Source: Caulobacter sp. (GTDB taxonomy: Bacteria > Pseudomonadota > Alphaproteobacteria > Caulobacterales > Caulobacteraceae). From it: DNA of 50,848 bases. The first letter of the stretch is position 1. Each line of letters opens with the position of its first letter. A program made the translations under genes and the position numbers. The DNA lies in NCBI GenBank assembly GCA_028291265.1, contig JAQGIK010000187.1, positions 1 through 50,848 of the forward strand, read 5' to 3'. This document shows positions 16,022 through 26,018 of the stretch, piece by piece. The notes beneath the pieces are model-generated. The model saw only the letters and a program-made list of their open reading frames with translations. It did no database searches and was not told the origin of the DNA.

Positions 16022-17440
16022 ATGAGTTTCCTGACGCGTCGCAAGCCCATGGACGGCGGCTTCGTCGCCGAGCATCACAAGCTCAAGGCCACGCTCGGCT
16101 GGCCGCACCTGATCGCGCTCGGCGTCGGGGCCATCGTCGGCACCGGCATCTACACCCTGATCGGGGTCGGGGCCGGCCTCGCCGGACCGGGCGTGATGCT
16201 CAGCTTCGCCATCGCCGGCGCCGTCTGCGCCTGCGCGGCCCTGGCCTACGCCGAGATGGCCACCATGATGCCCGCCGCCGGCAGCGCCTACACCTACAGC
16301 TACTCGGTGCTGGGCGAGGGCCTGGCCTGGATCGTCGGCTGGAGCCTGATTCTCGAATACACCGTGGTTTGCGGCGCCGTCGCCGCCGGCTGGGCCGGCC
16401 ACGCGGCCGAGTTCGTCACCATTCCGGTGCCGCATCAGTGGATGGCCTCGACGTTCGGGCTGGAGAACGGCCACCTCGTCTTCAACGGCGGCTTCAACCT
16501 GCTGGGGGCCTTCATCGCCCTGGCCGTCGCCGGCCTGCTGCTGATCGGCACGCGCGAGAGCGCCACGGTCAACATGGTGCTGGTGGTGGTAAAGCTCGCC
16601 GCCCTCGGCCTGTTCGTCTTCCTGGCCCTGCCGGCCTTCGACGCCAGCCACTTCACCCCCTTCAGCCCCTACGGCTTCAGCGGCGTCAACGCCGACGGGA
16701 CCAAGGTCGGGGTGATGGCGGCGGCCTCGATCATCTTCTTCGCCTTCTACGGCTTCGACGCGGTGTCGACCGCCGCCGAGGAGACCAAGAACCCCGAGAA
16801 GAACCTGACCATCGGCATCGTCGGCTCGATGATCGCCTGCACGGTCATCTACATGGTGGTCGCCGCCGCCGCGATCGGCGCCGTCCTGCCGGGCGTCTTC
16901 TCCAAGGCCGACGCGCCGCTGGTCTTCGTCATGGAACAGCTGGGCCACGCCGGGGCCGCCAAGCTGGTCGCCGCCGCCGCCGTCATCGCCCTGCCGACGG
17001 TGATCATGGCCTTCATGTACGGCCAGAGCCGCATCTTCTTCGTCATGGCCCGCGACGGCCTGCTGCCCGTCGGCCTCGCCAAGGTCAGCAAGCGCGGCGC
17101 CCCCAGCTTCGTCACCCTGATCACCGGCGTCCTCGCCGCCCTGCTGGCCGGCATCCTGCCTCTGGGCGAGATCGCCGCCCTGGCCAACGCCGGGACGCTG
17201 GCCGCCTTCGTGGCCGTGCTGGTCTGCATGATGATCCTGCGGGTCAAGGCGCCGGAACTGAAGCGGGTGTTCCGCACCCCGATCTGGCCGGTCATCGGCG
17301 TCTTCGGCGTACTGGGCTGCCTCTACCTGTTCACCACACTGCCCAACACCGCCATCGTCGGCTTCTTCGTCTGGAACGCCATCGGCGTCGTCGTCTACCT
17401 GCTCTACGGACGGAGGAAGAGCGCGCTGGCCAAAGCCTAG
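16022..17440 (+). CDS. APC superfamily amino acid permease (cationic amino acid type)
   Basis: A 472-residue transporter with about 12-13 hydrophobic segments. The first helix carries the APC substrate-site motif GVGAIVGTGIYTLIGVGAG (about residues 36-56), and TM3 follows with AYAEMATMMPAAGSAYTYSYSVLGEG. The region FFAFYGFDAVSTAAEETKNPEKNL (TM6/loop) matches the YhdG/CAT-like group of the family. It probably imports or exchanges amino acids at the inner membrane; specificity cannot be read. Its TAG stop shares the palindrome CTAG with the stop of tadC on the opposite strand. Confidence 0.92.
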   Translation: MSFLTRRKPMDGGFVAEHHKLKATLGWPHLIALGVGAIVGTGIYTLIGVGAGLAGPGVMLSFAIAGAVCACAALAYAEMATMMPAAGSAYTYSYSVLGEGLAWIVGWSLILEYTVVCGAVAAGWAGHAAEFVTIPVPHQWMASTFGLENGHLVFNGGFNLLGAFIALAVAGLLLIGTRESATVNMVLVVVKLAALGLFVFLALPAFDASHFTPFSPYGFSGVNADGTKVGVMAAASIIFFAFYGFDAVSTAAEETKNPEKNLTIGIVGSMIACTVIYMVVAAAAIGAVLPGVFSKADAPLVFVMEQLGHAGAAKLVAAAAVIALPTVIMAFMYGQSRIFFVMARDGLLPVGLAKVSKRGAPSFVTLITGVLAALLAGILPLGEIAALANAGTLAAFVAVLVCMMILRVKAPELKRVFRTPIWPVIGVFGVLGCLYLFTTLPNTAIVGFFVWNAIGVVVYLLYGRRKSALAKA

Positions 17441-18378
17441 CCCCCGCCGACCATGCTCTGGCTGATCCGGTAGGCCGCCGGCAGGATCAGCACCCCGAGC
17501 AGGCAGGGGAAGATGAACAGGATCAGCGGGACCATCAGCTTGGCCGGCAGGGCCATGGCCTTCTCCTCCGCCCGCAGCATGCGCTTGGACCGCATGTCGT
17601 CGGAGAAGACGGCCAGGGTTTCGCCGAGGCTGGTGCCCATCTCCTCGGCCTGGCGCAGCATGGTGGCCAGCGACCGGGCCTCCTCGATGCCCAGCCGGTC
17701 GGCGAAGGCGCCCCAGGCTTCCTTGCGCGCCTTGCCGGCCCGCAGTTCCAGGGTCAGGAACCGCAGGTGGGCGGCGAGGTTGGGGTAGCGGCGGCCCATC
17801 TCCTCGGCTACCCGGTTGACGGCGGTGTCGAGGCTCAGGCCCGCCTCGACCGAGGCGACCAGGAGGTCGAGCATGTCGGGGAACCCCTCCATGTACTCGA
17901 GTTCCATCTTCTTGCGCCGGCCCTTGACCACCTGGTCGGGACCCAGGATGGCGGCGACCGCGAAGACCCCCGCCGCCGCGATGGCCGCCGGCCCGCCGAT
18001 GCCGCTGAGCGCCCAGGGGACGGTGAACAGCGTGGCGACGGTGGCGATGATCAGGCTGGCGCCGCGGGCGCCGAGGTACACGGCGACGGCCTCGCGGTTG
18101 TACCAGCCGGCGTGGATCAGCTTGGTGCGGATGTTGGAGATCTGGGCCGGGTCCTGGATGGCCATCTTCTCGCCCAGCCGCTTGACGCCGCGCATGACGC
18201 CGCTGTCGGTCTTCGACTGGCCCGGACGACCCACGACGGTGTTGCCGGCCAGGCGCTGGCGGCGCTTGGCCCCGGTGCGGACCTCGCGCAGCAGCATCAT
18301 GCCGCCGCCGCCGACGCTCATGGCGATCAGTCCGGCCGCCGCGTAGGTCAGGATCTGCTGGAAGAGCACGGGGTCCAT
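17437..18378 (-). CDS. tadC: Tad pilus inner-membrane protein TadC (GspF family)
   Basis: A 313-residue type II secretion F-domain protein with an N-terminal helix, two central membrane helices (about residues 90-135), the GspF-type cytoplasmic domain (GFPDMLDLLVASVEAGLSLDTAVNRVAEEM; EARSLATMLRQAEEMGTSLGETL) and a C-terminal helix (VPLILFIFPCLLGVLILPAAY). It would form the pilus assembly platform with TadB. Last gene of the cpa/tad run, 1 nt after tadB. The stop overlaps the convergent permease stop. Confidence 0.93.
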   Translation of the reverse strand: MDPVLFQQILTYAAAGLIAMSVGGGGMMLLREVRTGAKRRQRLAGNTVVGRPGQSKTDSGVMRGVKRLGEKMAIQDPAQISNIRTKLIHAGWYNREAVAVYLGARGASLIIATVATLFTVPWALSGIGGPAAIAAAGVFAVAAILGPDQVVKGRRKKMELEYMEGFPDMLDLLVASVEAGLSLDTAVNRVAEEMGRRYPNLAAHLRFLTLELRAGKARKEAWGAFADRLGIEEARSLATMLRQAEEMGTSLGETLAVFSDDMRSKRMLRAEEKAMALPAKLMVPLILFIFPCLLGVLILPAAYRISQSMVGGG

Positions 18379-18379
18379 G

Positions 18380-19348
18380 TCAGATCCTCATGTCGATCAT
18401 CTTGCGCATGACCATGTTCCCCAGGAACATCCATCCGCCGAGGATACAGAGGCCGATCTGCACCGGCCGCTCGCCAATGACGTCGCCATAGAAGTGCGGG
18501 CTGGCGAAGGTGAGGATGCCCAGCACCCCGAACGGCGCCGCCGTCAGGATGATGGCGCTGGCCCGGCCTTCCGACGAGGCGGCCTTGATCTTCAGCCGCA
18601 TCTTGTGGCGCTCGCGCACGGCCTTGGCGTTCATCTTCAGCAGGCCGGTCAGGTTGCCGCCGCTCTTCTCCTGCAGGCGGATGGTGGCGGCGAACAGGTC
18701 GACGTCGGGGTGGCGGCAACGGTCGGCGATGCGGCCGATGGCCTGCTGCAGGGTGGCGCCATAGGCGATCTCGTCGCCGGCCATGCCGAACTCGCTGCCC
18801 AGCGGATCGGGCATCTCGCGGCCGACCAGGGCGATGGCCGTCGGCACGGGGTGGCCGGCCTCGAGGCTGCGGATGATGACTTCCAGGGCGTTGGGCAGCT
18901 GCAGGCCGATGGCCTTGGCCCGGGCCCCGGCCTTGAACTTGAGGAAGAAGACCGGAACGATGACCCCCAACGCCGGCCCGACCCCGGCCGCGATCATCCA
19001 GTTGTGCGTCCACATGAAGACCACGGCGCTGACCAGCGCGCCGCCCAGCACCACCATCGGCAGGTGCTTCTTGAGCTGCACATTGACGCCGGAGCGGATG
19101 ACCAGGTCGTTGAACCAGCCCAGGCCCCGGGCCACCTCGCCGTCGGCCGTCAGGCCGCGCTGCTTGCGCAGTTCGAGGACCAGCTGTTCGAGGCTGCCGC
19201 TCTTCTCGACCGTGGCCAGCCGCTTGTTGACCTTGCGCCGCGCCACCCCGACCCGGGCCAGGCCGGTGACCGCCTGCACGCCGGTGAACACCGCCGCGAA
19301 GATCAGGATCAGCACGATCCATTTGGGGTCGAAGGCGAAGCTGGGCAT
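18380..19348 (-). CDS. tadB: Tad pilus inner-membrane protein TadB (GspF family)
   Basis: A 322-residue paralogue of TadC: N-terminal helix (WIVLILIFAAVFTGVQAV), two membrane segments at about 100-145, and a GspF domain with LPNALEVIIRSLEAGHPVPTAIALVGREM and ATIRLQEKSGGNLTGLLKMNAKAVRER, then a C-terminal membrane region. It begins directly after the cpaF stop (0 nt gap) and ends 1 nt before tadC. Partner of TadC in the assembly platform driven by CpaF. Confidence 0.93.
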   Translation of the reverse strand: MPSFAFDPKWIVLILIFAAVFTGVQAVTGLARVGVARRKVNKRLATVEKSGSLEQLVLELRKQRGLTADGEVARGLGWFNDLVIRSGVNVQLKKHLPMVVLGGALVSAVVFMWTHNWMIAAGVGPALGVIVPVFFLKFKAGARAKAIGLQLPNALEVIIRSLEAGHPVPTAIALVGREMPDPLGSEFGMAGDEIAYGATLQQAIGRIADRCRHPDVDLFAATIRLQEKSGGNLTGLLKMNAKAVRERHKMRLKIKAASSEGRASAIILTAAPFGVLGILTFASPHFYGDVIGERPVQIGLCILGGWMFLGNMVMRKMIDMRI

Positions 19349-20724
<1,376 letters not shown>

Positions 20725-20725
<1 letters not shown>

Positions 20726-21909
20726 CAGGCGGCCCTCCCGTTCTTGTGCTGGGCGGGGGCGTGGGCCGGGTGCGGCGCGGCGGCCAGCAGGCGATCGACG
20801 ATGTCGTCGACGTCCTTGGCGATGCGGCTCTTGGGTCGGTGGCTGCGGATCGGACCGCCGAGATTGACCGAGGCGGCGGCGGCTTCCCAGTCGCTGGTCA
20901 GGCCGCCGTCGGCCTTGCGGCCCAGCGCCTTCTCGGCCTCGGAGGTCGAGGGGGCAGGGCCGAAGACCCGCTTGGCCAGGCGGTTGAGGATGATGCGTGG
21001 GCCGGGGCCTTCCGGCAGGTCGGCCTCGAACTCAGCGACCAGGCTGCGGGCGGCCAGCAGGGCCGGGACCGTCAGTTCACTGACCACCAGCAGGGCGTCG
21101 GAGCCGGCCAGCACGTCCATGGTCCAGGTGCGGCGATGACGCGGCGCGTCGACGATGACGAAATCGTAGACCTGGCAGGCGACTTCCAGCACCCGCAGCA
21201 CCGCCTCGGCCGAGACCGTCTCGAAGCCGTGCGGATCGCGAGCCTGGGCGATCAGGTCGAAGCCGCCGGGAGCCGGGCTGGCGAAGACGCCGAGCAGGGC
21301 GGCGTCGATGCGGTCCGGCTCCTGGCTGGCGCGGCCCAGCATCATGTTGGCGGCGGCGCCCAGGTAGGCGGCGCTGGCCCCGTCGGCGAGGTTGAGGTCG
21401 ATCAGGCAGACCCGCTTCTTGCCCTGGGCCCGCTCGGCCAGGGCGGCGGCCAGTTCGACGCAGAGGGTGGTGGCCCCCGCGCCGCCCACGGCGCCGATGA
21501 CGGTCCAGCAGCGGCCGGTCTGCACATGGGCGGCGGGCTGGGCGATCTCGGTGGGCTTGAGCAGCATCATCGCCGCCTCGGCCAGGTCGCGGGGCCCAAA
21601 GGGGGCCTCGACGATGTCGGCGCGCGGCAGGCGCAGCAGCGCCCGCATCAGCCCGGCCGGCATCGAGTCGCCGGCCATGATGGCGGCCGGCGGGAAGGGC
21701 AGCTTGGCCAGCAGGGCGATGGCCTCGGCCAGGGCCACGGGGTCGGCGGCGGCGTCGAGCACCGCCAGCTCCGGCTCATGGCCGGGCGGCCAGCCGGGGG
21801 GCAGGGCGTCCGGCGCGATGACCTCCAGGCGCGCGCCTTCGAAGGCGGCCCGGCAGGCCTCGGCCAGACCGGGACCGATGGCCAGAACGCGGCGGTCGGC
21901 GAAACTCAT
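20725..21909 (-). CDS. cpaE: CpaE/TadZ-like pilus localisation ATPase with degenerate Walker A
   Basis: A 394-residue protein with an N-terminal receiver-like domain (about 1-115) and a C-terminal MinD/ParA-like ATPase domain. The P-loop reads GAVGGAGATTLCVELA: the usual GKT lysine is replaced by Ala, as is typical of the atypical TadZ/CpaE proteins. A Walker B-like strand is VCLIDLNLADGASA, and YDFVIVDAPRH follows. CpaE/TadZ places the pilus machine at the cell pole. The tail is rich in His/Ala/Pro. It follows cpaC after 12 nt, where cpaD would usually be. Confidence 0.9.
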
Positions 21910-21921
21910 GGTCTGGTTTCC

Positions 21922-23343
21922 CTAGTAGACGGAGGGCAGGCCGGGCGGCGTGCCGCCGACCGGGGTGGTCATCGGCTTGTCCATCACCATGCCCGCGAAG
22001 ATGACGTCGATGGCGGTGGGCTCGGACCCGGCGATCATCGGGTTTGGGGTCAGCGCCCGGCTCTGCGCCGCCGTGGTCAGGCGGGGCGTGACCAGGATCA
22101 GCAGTTCGGTCTCCGACCTTTTCCAGCGGCCGGACTTGAACAGCGTGCCCAGCACCGGGATGTCGCCCAACCAGGGCAGCTGGCGCACGGCGTTGACGTA
22201 GTCCTGCTGGAACATGCCGGCGATGGCGAAGCTCTCCCCGTCGCGCAGCTCGATGGTCGTCGAAGCGCGGCGCACGGTCAGGGCCGGCAGTTCGTAGGTC
22301 CCGATCCGCAGGGCGTTGGTGGGGTCGAGGGCGCTGACCTCGGGGGCCACCTTCAGGCGGATCAGGCCGCTGTCCTGGACGGTCGGCGTGAACTTCAGGT
22401 TCACCCCGAACGGCTTGAACTCGATGGTCACCTCGCCGACCCCGGCCGGCACCGGATAGGGGAACTCGCCGCCGGCCAGGAAGGTCGCTTCCTCGCCGCT
22501 GATCGCCGCCAGGTTCGGCCGCGCCAGGGTGCGGATGACGCCCTTTTCCTCGAGCGCCCGCAGGGTGACGTCGATACTGGTCGGGCCGACGTTGGTCGAG
22601 ATGGCCAGGGTCCCCTGCGGCGCGTTGTTGCCGATCAGGCCGAGGCCCGAGCCGAACACCACGCCGCTGTTGTTGGCCACGGCCAGGTTGATGCCGAAGT
22701 CCTTCAGGCTGTCGCGGCTGGCCTCGAGGATGCGAACCTCCAGCATCACCTGCTGGGCGGCCTCGACGGTCAGGGTCGAGGAGACCCCGCCCGGGGCATA
22801 GCGTTCGGCGATGGTCTTGGCGCGGGCGGCGACCGAACTGGTCGAGACCTGTCCCGACAGCATCAACCCGCCGGCCAGGTTGGAGACCTTGATCGGCTCG
22901 CCGGGCAGGGCGGCGGTCATGTCGGCCTGGATGCCGGTCAGGTCGTGGCCGACCTTGACGTCGATGACCTCCACCAGCCGCTTGTTGGTGTCGTAGACCA
23001 GGATGTTGGTCGCGCCGAGGGTCTTGCCGCGGATGTAGAGGCTGCGGTCGGTGTTGGCGACGATCTCGGCGATGTCGGGCTGGGCGACGACGATCTGGCC
23101 GGCCGAACCGCTCAGGCGGAAGGCGGTCGACTTGTCCTTGGCGACGGTGATCGAGCGGCTGGGCGCCGCGTCTGCCGTGAAGGTGGGGAAGTCGACGTCG
23201 GGCAGCACCGCGGCCGACAGATTGGGGGCGACGACCGGCGCCGCCTTCTTCGGCGCGGGGGCCTGGGCGAAGGCCGGCGCCGCGCCCAAAGACATGGAAA
23301 GTGTGGCCAGGCAGGCGCCGGCGGTCAGGAACAGGGCGCGCAT
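21922..23343 (-). CDS. cpaC: Tad pilus secretin CpaC/RcpA
   Basis: A 473-residue outer-membrane secretin with a signal peptide (MRALFLTAGACLATLSMSLGAAPAFA). An N-terminal pilus secretin domain follows (RSITVAKDKSTAFRLSG; VVAQPDIAEIVANTDRSLYIRGKTLGATNILVYD), then a BON-like repeat and the secretin core (QQVMLEVRILEASRDSLKDFGINL; GVIRTLARPNLAAISGEEATFLAGGEFP; LPWLGDIPVLGTLFKS). It forms the channel for the Flp pilus. It begins 1 nt after the cpaB stop. The usual pilotin-like partner CpaD is not encoded in this locus. Confidence 0.95.
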   Translation of the reverse strand: MRALFLTAGACLATLSMSLGAAPAFAQAPAPKKAAPVVAPNLSAAVLPDVDFPTFTADAAPSRSITVAKDKSTAFRLSGSAGQIVVAQPDIAEIVANTDRSLYIRGKTLGATNILVYDTNKRLVEVIDVKVGHDLTGIQADMTAALPGEPIKVSNLAGGLMLSGQVSTSSVAARAKTIAERYAPGGVSSTLTVEAAQQVMLEVRILEASRDSLKDFGINLAVANNSGVVFGSGLGLIGNNAPQGTLAISTNVGPTSIDVTLRALEEKGVIRTLARPNLAAISGEEATFLAGGEFPYPVPAGVGEVTIEFKPFGVNLKFTPTVQDSGLIRLKVAPEVSALDPTNALRIGTYELPALTVRRASTTIELRDGESFAIAGMFQQDYVNAVRQLPWLGDIPVLGTLFKSGRWKRSETELLILVTPRLTTAAQSRALTPNPMIAGSEPTAIDVIFAGMVMDKPMTTPVGGTPPGLPSVY

Positions 23344-23344
23344 A

Positions 23345-24271
23345 TCAATAGCCTCCCAGACGGTCGGCAGGCACCTGGATGGTGACCCGCTCGGAACCCT
23401 GGACCACGGTCAGGGAGCGTTGGTCAGAGGGCCGCGGCGCGGCGGCCGGGCGGCGGGGGCCGGCGGCGCGGCGGATCGGCTTTGTGCCGCCGACCGGTGT
23501 CGGGGCGAGGCCTTTGGAGGTCCAGGTCAGGGTGCGGACCGGGGCGGCCTCGGCCAGCTCGACGCTGCCGGTGCGGCGCAGGGCAAGGCTCAGCTCGCCG
23601 ACCTGGGCGGCGACGGCCAGCTTGGCGGCGTCCTCGAGGGACACTTCCAGGGTGGCGGTCTTGGGGATGAACTTGTCGACGTTGGCCGGGTCGGCGATCA
23701 GGTCCATGCCCAGCACCTTGACGTTCTGCAGCACCGCGCCGCTGACCGCGCCCTTGCCGCCGGCGCCCTCGACCTGGACGCCCTCGGTGGGCTCCATGGC
23801 CACCAGCACGTCGACCCGGTCGCCAGGGGTGACATGGCCGCCGCCGCCGGAAACGTCGGTGACCTTGATGGTGTAGGCGCGCATGCCCTCGCCGATGACG
23901 GCGGCGACATTGGCCTTGGCGCCGCCGCCCGACAGCTTGGCCGGCAGCAGCGGCTCACGGGCCGACAGCCGGGCCAGGGTGACCGGGCCGCCGTTGTCGA
24001 GCGCGGTGACCGCGTCGATGGTCGAATAGGTGCCGTCCGGGACCGCGTCCTTGGGCAGCTTGATGATCATCAGGTCCTTGGCCGCCAGCTTCACCCCGAA
24101 CGGGATGTCGGCCTTGGCGGCGACGACCGGGATCAGGTTGGAGATCGGCGCGGCGGCGGCCGCCGCCTTGCCCTGGCCGGTGTTGTCGGGAAGCCAGGTC
24201 TTGGCGACCACCAGCGCTCCGACGCCCAGCAGGGCCGAGGCCCCGAGGCTGACTATAGTGGCGACACGCAT
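23345..24271 (-). CDS. cpaB: Tad pilus assembly protein CpaB/RcpC
   Basis: A 308-residue periplasmic protein with an N-terminal membrane anchor (IVSLGASALLGVGALVVAKTWL), a linker, and a SAF domain (VVAAKADIPFGVKLAAKDLMIIKLPKDAVPDGTY), followed by an RcpC-type region (AVIGEGMRAYTIKVTDVSGGGGHVTPGDRVDVLVAM). RcpC/CpaB proteins are thought to bind peptidoglycan or stabilise the secretin. First of six tightly packed genes on the minus strand. The 190-bp upstream gap, AT-rich for this genome, probably holds the operon promoter. Confidence 0.93.
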   Translation of the reverse strand: MRVATIVSLGASALLGVGALVVAKTWLPDNTGQGKAAAAAAPISNLIPVVAAKADIPFGVKLAAKDLMIIKLPKDAVPDGTYSTIDAVTALDNGGPVTLARLSAREPLLPAKLSGGGAKANVAAVIGEGMRAYTIKVTDVSGGGGHVTPGDRVDVLVAMEPTEGVQVEGAGGKGAVSGAVLQNVKVLGMDLIADPANVDKFIPKTATLEVSLEDAAKLAVAAQVGELSLALRRTGSVELAEAAPVRTLTWTSKGLAPTPVGGTKPIRRAAGPRRPAAAPRPSDQRSLTVVQGSERVTIQVPADRLGGY

Positions 24272-24461
24272 GTTGACGTCCCCGCATTACCCTTGGGGGT
24301 CCGAACTCGCGGACGCCCCGAACTGACGGAGAGAGTTACGGGAGGGGGCTTAGGATATGCTCAAGATATAGAGTAAAGGCCCGTATACCTTATTCGAGCA
24401 TGCGAGATGGTTAGCGAGAGTTTACTGCAATTGCTGATCGTTATGGTCGCTTAACCACAAT
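24272..24461 (-). promoter_or_regulatory. Upstream region of the cpa/tad operon with a CtrA-like box
   Basis: This 190-bp gap between guaD and cpaB is unusually AT-rich from 24345 on. On the minus strand, GTAA-N7-CTAAC (24425-24410) differs from the CtrA consensus TTAA-N7-TTAAC at two of nine positions. A second partial match, GTTA-N7-TTAAC, lies on the plus strand at about 24440-24455. CtrA control of pilus genes is known in Caulobacter; its action here is inferred. No clear -35/-10 pair was assigned. Confidence 0.35.
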
Positions 24462-25751
24462 TCACGCCCGGCTGTGCGCCAGGTTTCCGGCCAGATACGC
24501 CCGCCCTACCGCCCGGTCGCCGCCCAGCACCATCAGGGCGAACAGCCGCTCGGAGAGGCTGCTGGCGATGTGGCGGCCAAGGCCCGGCACGCCGCCCGGG
24601 TCGAGGACCACGAAGTCGGCCTCCATCCCCGGCTCGAAGGCGCCGATGCGATCCGCCAGGCCCAGGGCCTCGGCCCCGCCGCGGCCGGCCATATAGAGGG
24701 CGGTCAGGGGATCCAGGGTGGTTCCCTTCAGCCGGCCCACCTTCCAGGCCTCGGCGGCGGTGGTCAGCAGGCTCCAGCTGGTGCCGGCCCCGATGTCGGT
24801 GCCCAGCGCCACCTTGACCCCGAAGCCGCGCGTGCGCTCCAGGTCGAACAGGCCGCTGCCGAGGAAGAGATTGGAGGTCGGGCAGAAGGCGCAGGCGCAT
24901 CGCGCCTGGCCCATGCGGGTCAGGGCCCGGTCGTCCAGGTGGATGGCGTGGGCGAACAGCGAGCGGTCGGTGACCAGGCCGAAGCGGTCGTAGACGTCGA
25001 GATAGTCGGCGGCCTCGGGGAAGGCCTGGCGGGTGGCCTCGATCTCGGCGACGTTCTCCGACAGGTGGGTCTGCATCCAGACGCCCGGGTTGTCGGCCAC
25101 CAGCCGGCCGGCCAGGGCCAGCTGCTCACGGGAACTGCCCAGGGCGAACCGCGGCGTCACCGCGTAGCCGAGCCGGCCGCGGCCCCGCCAGGCGCGGATC
25201 AGGGCCTGGGTCTCTTCCGCCCCGCCGACGGCCGTGTCGCGCAGGCCTTCCGGCCCCTGGTCCATCAGGCATTTGCCGGCGATCAGCCGCATGTCGCGGG
25301 CCAGGGCGTCTTCGAACAGCGCCTCGACGGAGGCGGCATGCACCGAGCCGAAGACCATGGCCGTGGTCGTGCCGTTGGCCAGCAGGGTGTCCAGGAAACG
25401 GCCGGCGGCCTGCGTCGCATGGGCCGGGTCGGCGAAGGCCCGCTCGGCCGGGAAGGTGTAGCGCTCCAGCCAGTCGAGCAGCGCCCCGCCGGGCGAGCCG
25501 ACCATGTCGAGCTGCGGAAAATGGATATGGCCGTCGACAAAGCCGGGGGTCAGGATCCGGCCCGGCAGATGTTCGACCGGCACGCCTTCGGGCAGGGTCG
25601 GAGCGAGCTCTTCCCAGGCCCCGGCGTTAACGACCCGGCCGCCTTCGACCAGCAACAGACCGTCCGGATAGTGCCGCAGGGCCGCCACATTCGAGGCCGG
25701 GTCGCCCAGGGTCCAGACCAGCTCCGACCGCCACCCGCGCAACCCCGACAT
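24462..25751 (-). CDS. guaD: Guanine deaminase
   Basis: A 429-residue amidohydrolase converting guanine to xanthine. The metal-binding HxH lies in TPGFVDGHIHFPQLDMVGSPGG (His75, His77), the guanine deaminase-type DWLERYTFPAERAF follows, then TTAMVFGSVH, QTHLSENVAEI (His at about 229), HAIHLDD and the catalytic Asp region VALGTDIGAGTSWS. This combination separates it from chlorohydrolases and adenosine deaminases. Same strand as the pilus operon but 190 bp upstream, probably an independent unit. Confidence 0.93.
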   Translation of the reverse strand: MSGLRGWRSELVWTLGDPASNVAALRHYPDGLLLVEGGRVVNAGAWEELAPTLPEGVPVEHLPGRILTPGFVDGHIHFPQLDMVGSPGGALLDWLERYTFPAERAFADPAHATQAAGRFLDTLLANGTTTAMVFGSVHAASVEALFEDALARDMRLIAGKCLMDQGPEGLRDTAVGGAEETQALIRAWRGRGRLGYAVTPRFALGSSREQLALAGRLVADNPGVWMQTHLSENVAEIEATRQAFPEAADYLDVYDRFGLVTDRSLFAHAIHLDDRALTRMGQARCACAFCPTSNLFLGSGLFDLERTRGFGVKVALGTDIGAGTSWSLLTTAAEAWKVGRLKGTTLDPLTALYMAGRGGAEALGLADRIGAFEPGMEADFVVLDPGGVPGLGRHIASSLSERLFALMVLGGDRAVGRAYLAGNLAHSRA

Positions 25752-26018
25752 AGACCCTCTGCTCCGCCGCCGCGCGCTGCGCCCGGCCCGCGAGTCTCAT
25801 ACCACGTTGACCGGATTGGCCATTACCCAACGTGAGTATAAAATCGACCAATGTTCGCCCATAGAGCGATTAGCCCCCCTTCCAAGGCAGATTATCAAAA
25901 AAATGCCGATGGACGGCTGCCACACCGTCGCCTAGGTTCGCCGAACGATGTTCCCATGAAGGGCGGGGTGCGTCTGCGCGCCTGCCCGTAAAATTAAGCA
26001 ACCTGAGGGGGCTGCCTT
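25752..26018. promoter_or_regulatory. Divergent upstream region of guaD and the giant autotransporter
   Basis: The 267-bp region is AT-rich by local standards (for example TATAAAATCG near 25837). An inverted repeat, CACGTTG (25803-25809) and CAACGTG (25828-25834), with an 18-nt spacer, lies near the guaD start and could be an operator. A purine-rich GAGGGGGC at 26005-26012 is the ribosome binding site for the autotransporter ATG at 26019. No convincing -35/-10 pair could be fixed by eye, and no small ORF or RNA gene was seen. Confidence 0.4.

Noticed and set aside
13803-16025. 740-residue plus-strand frame covering the 11-bp repeats and the DUF885 gene
   Set aside because: Antisense shadow of the DUF885 gene joined to intergenic repeat sequence.
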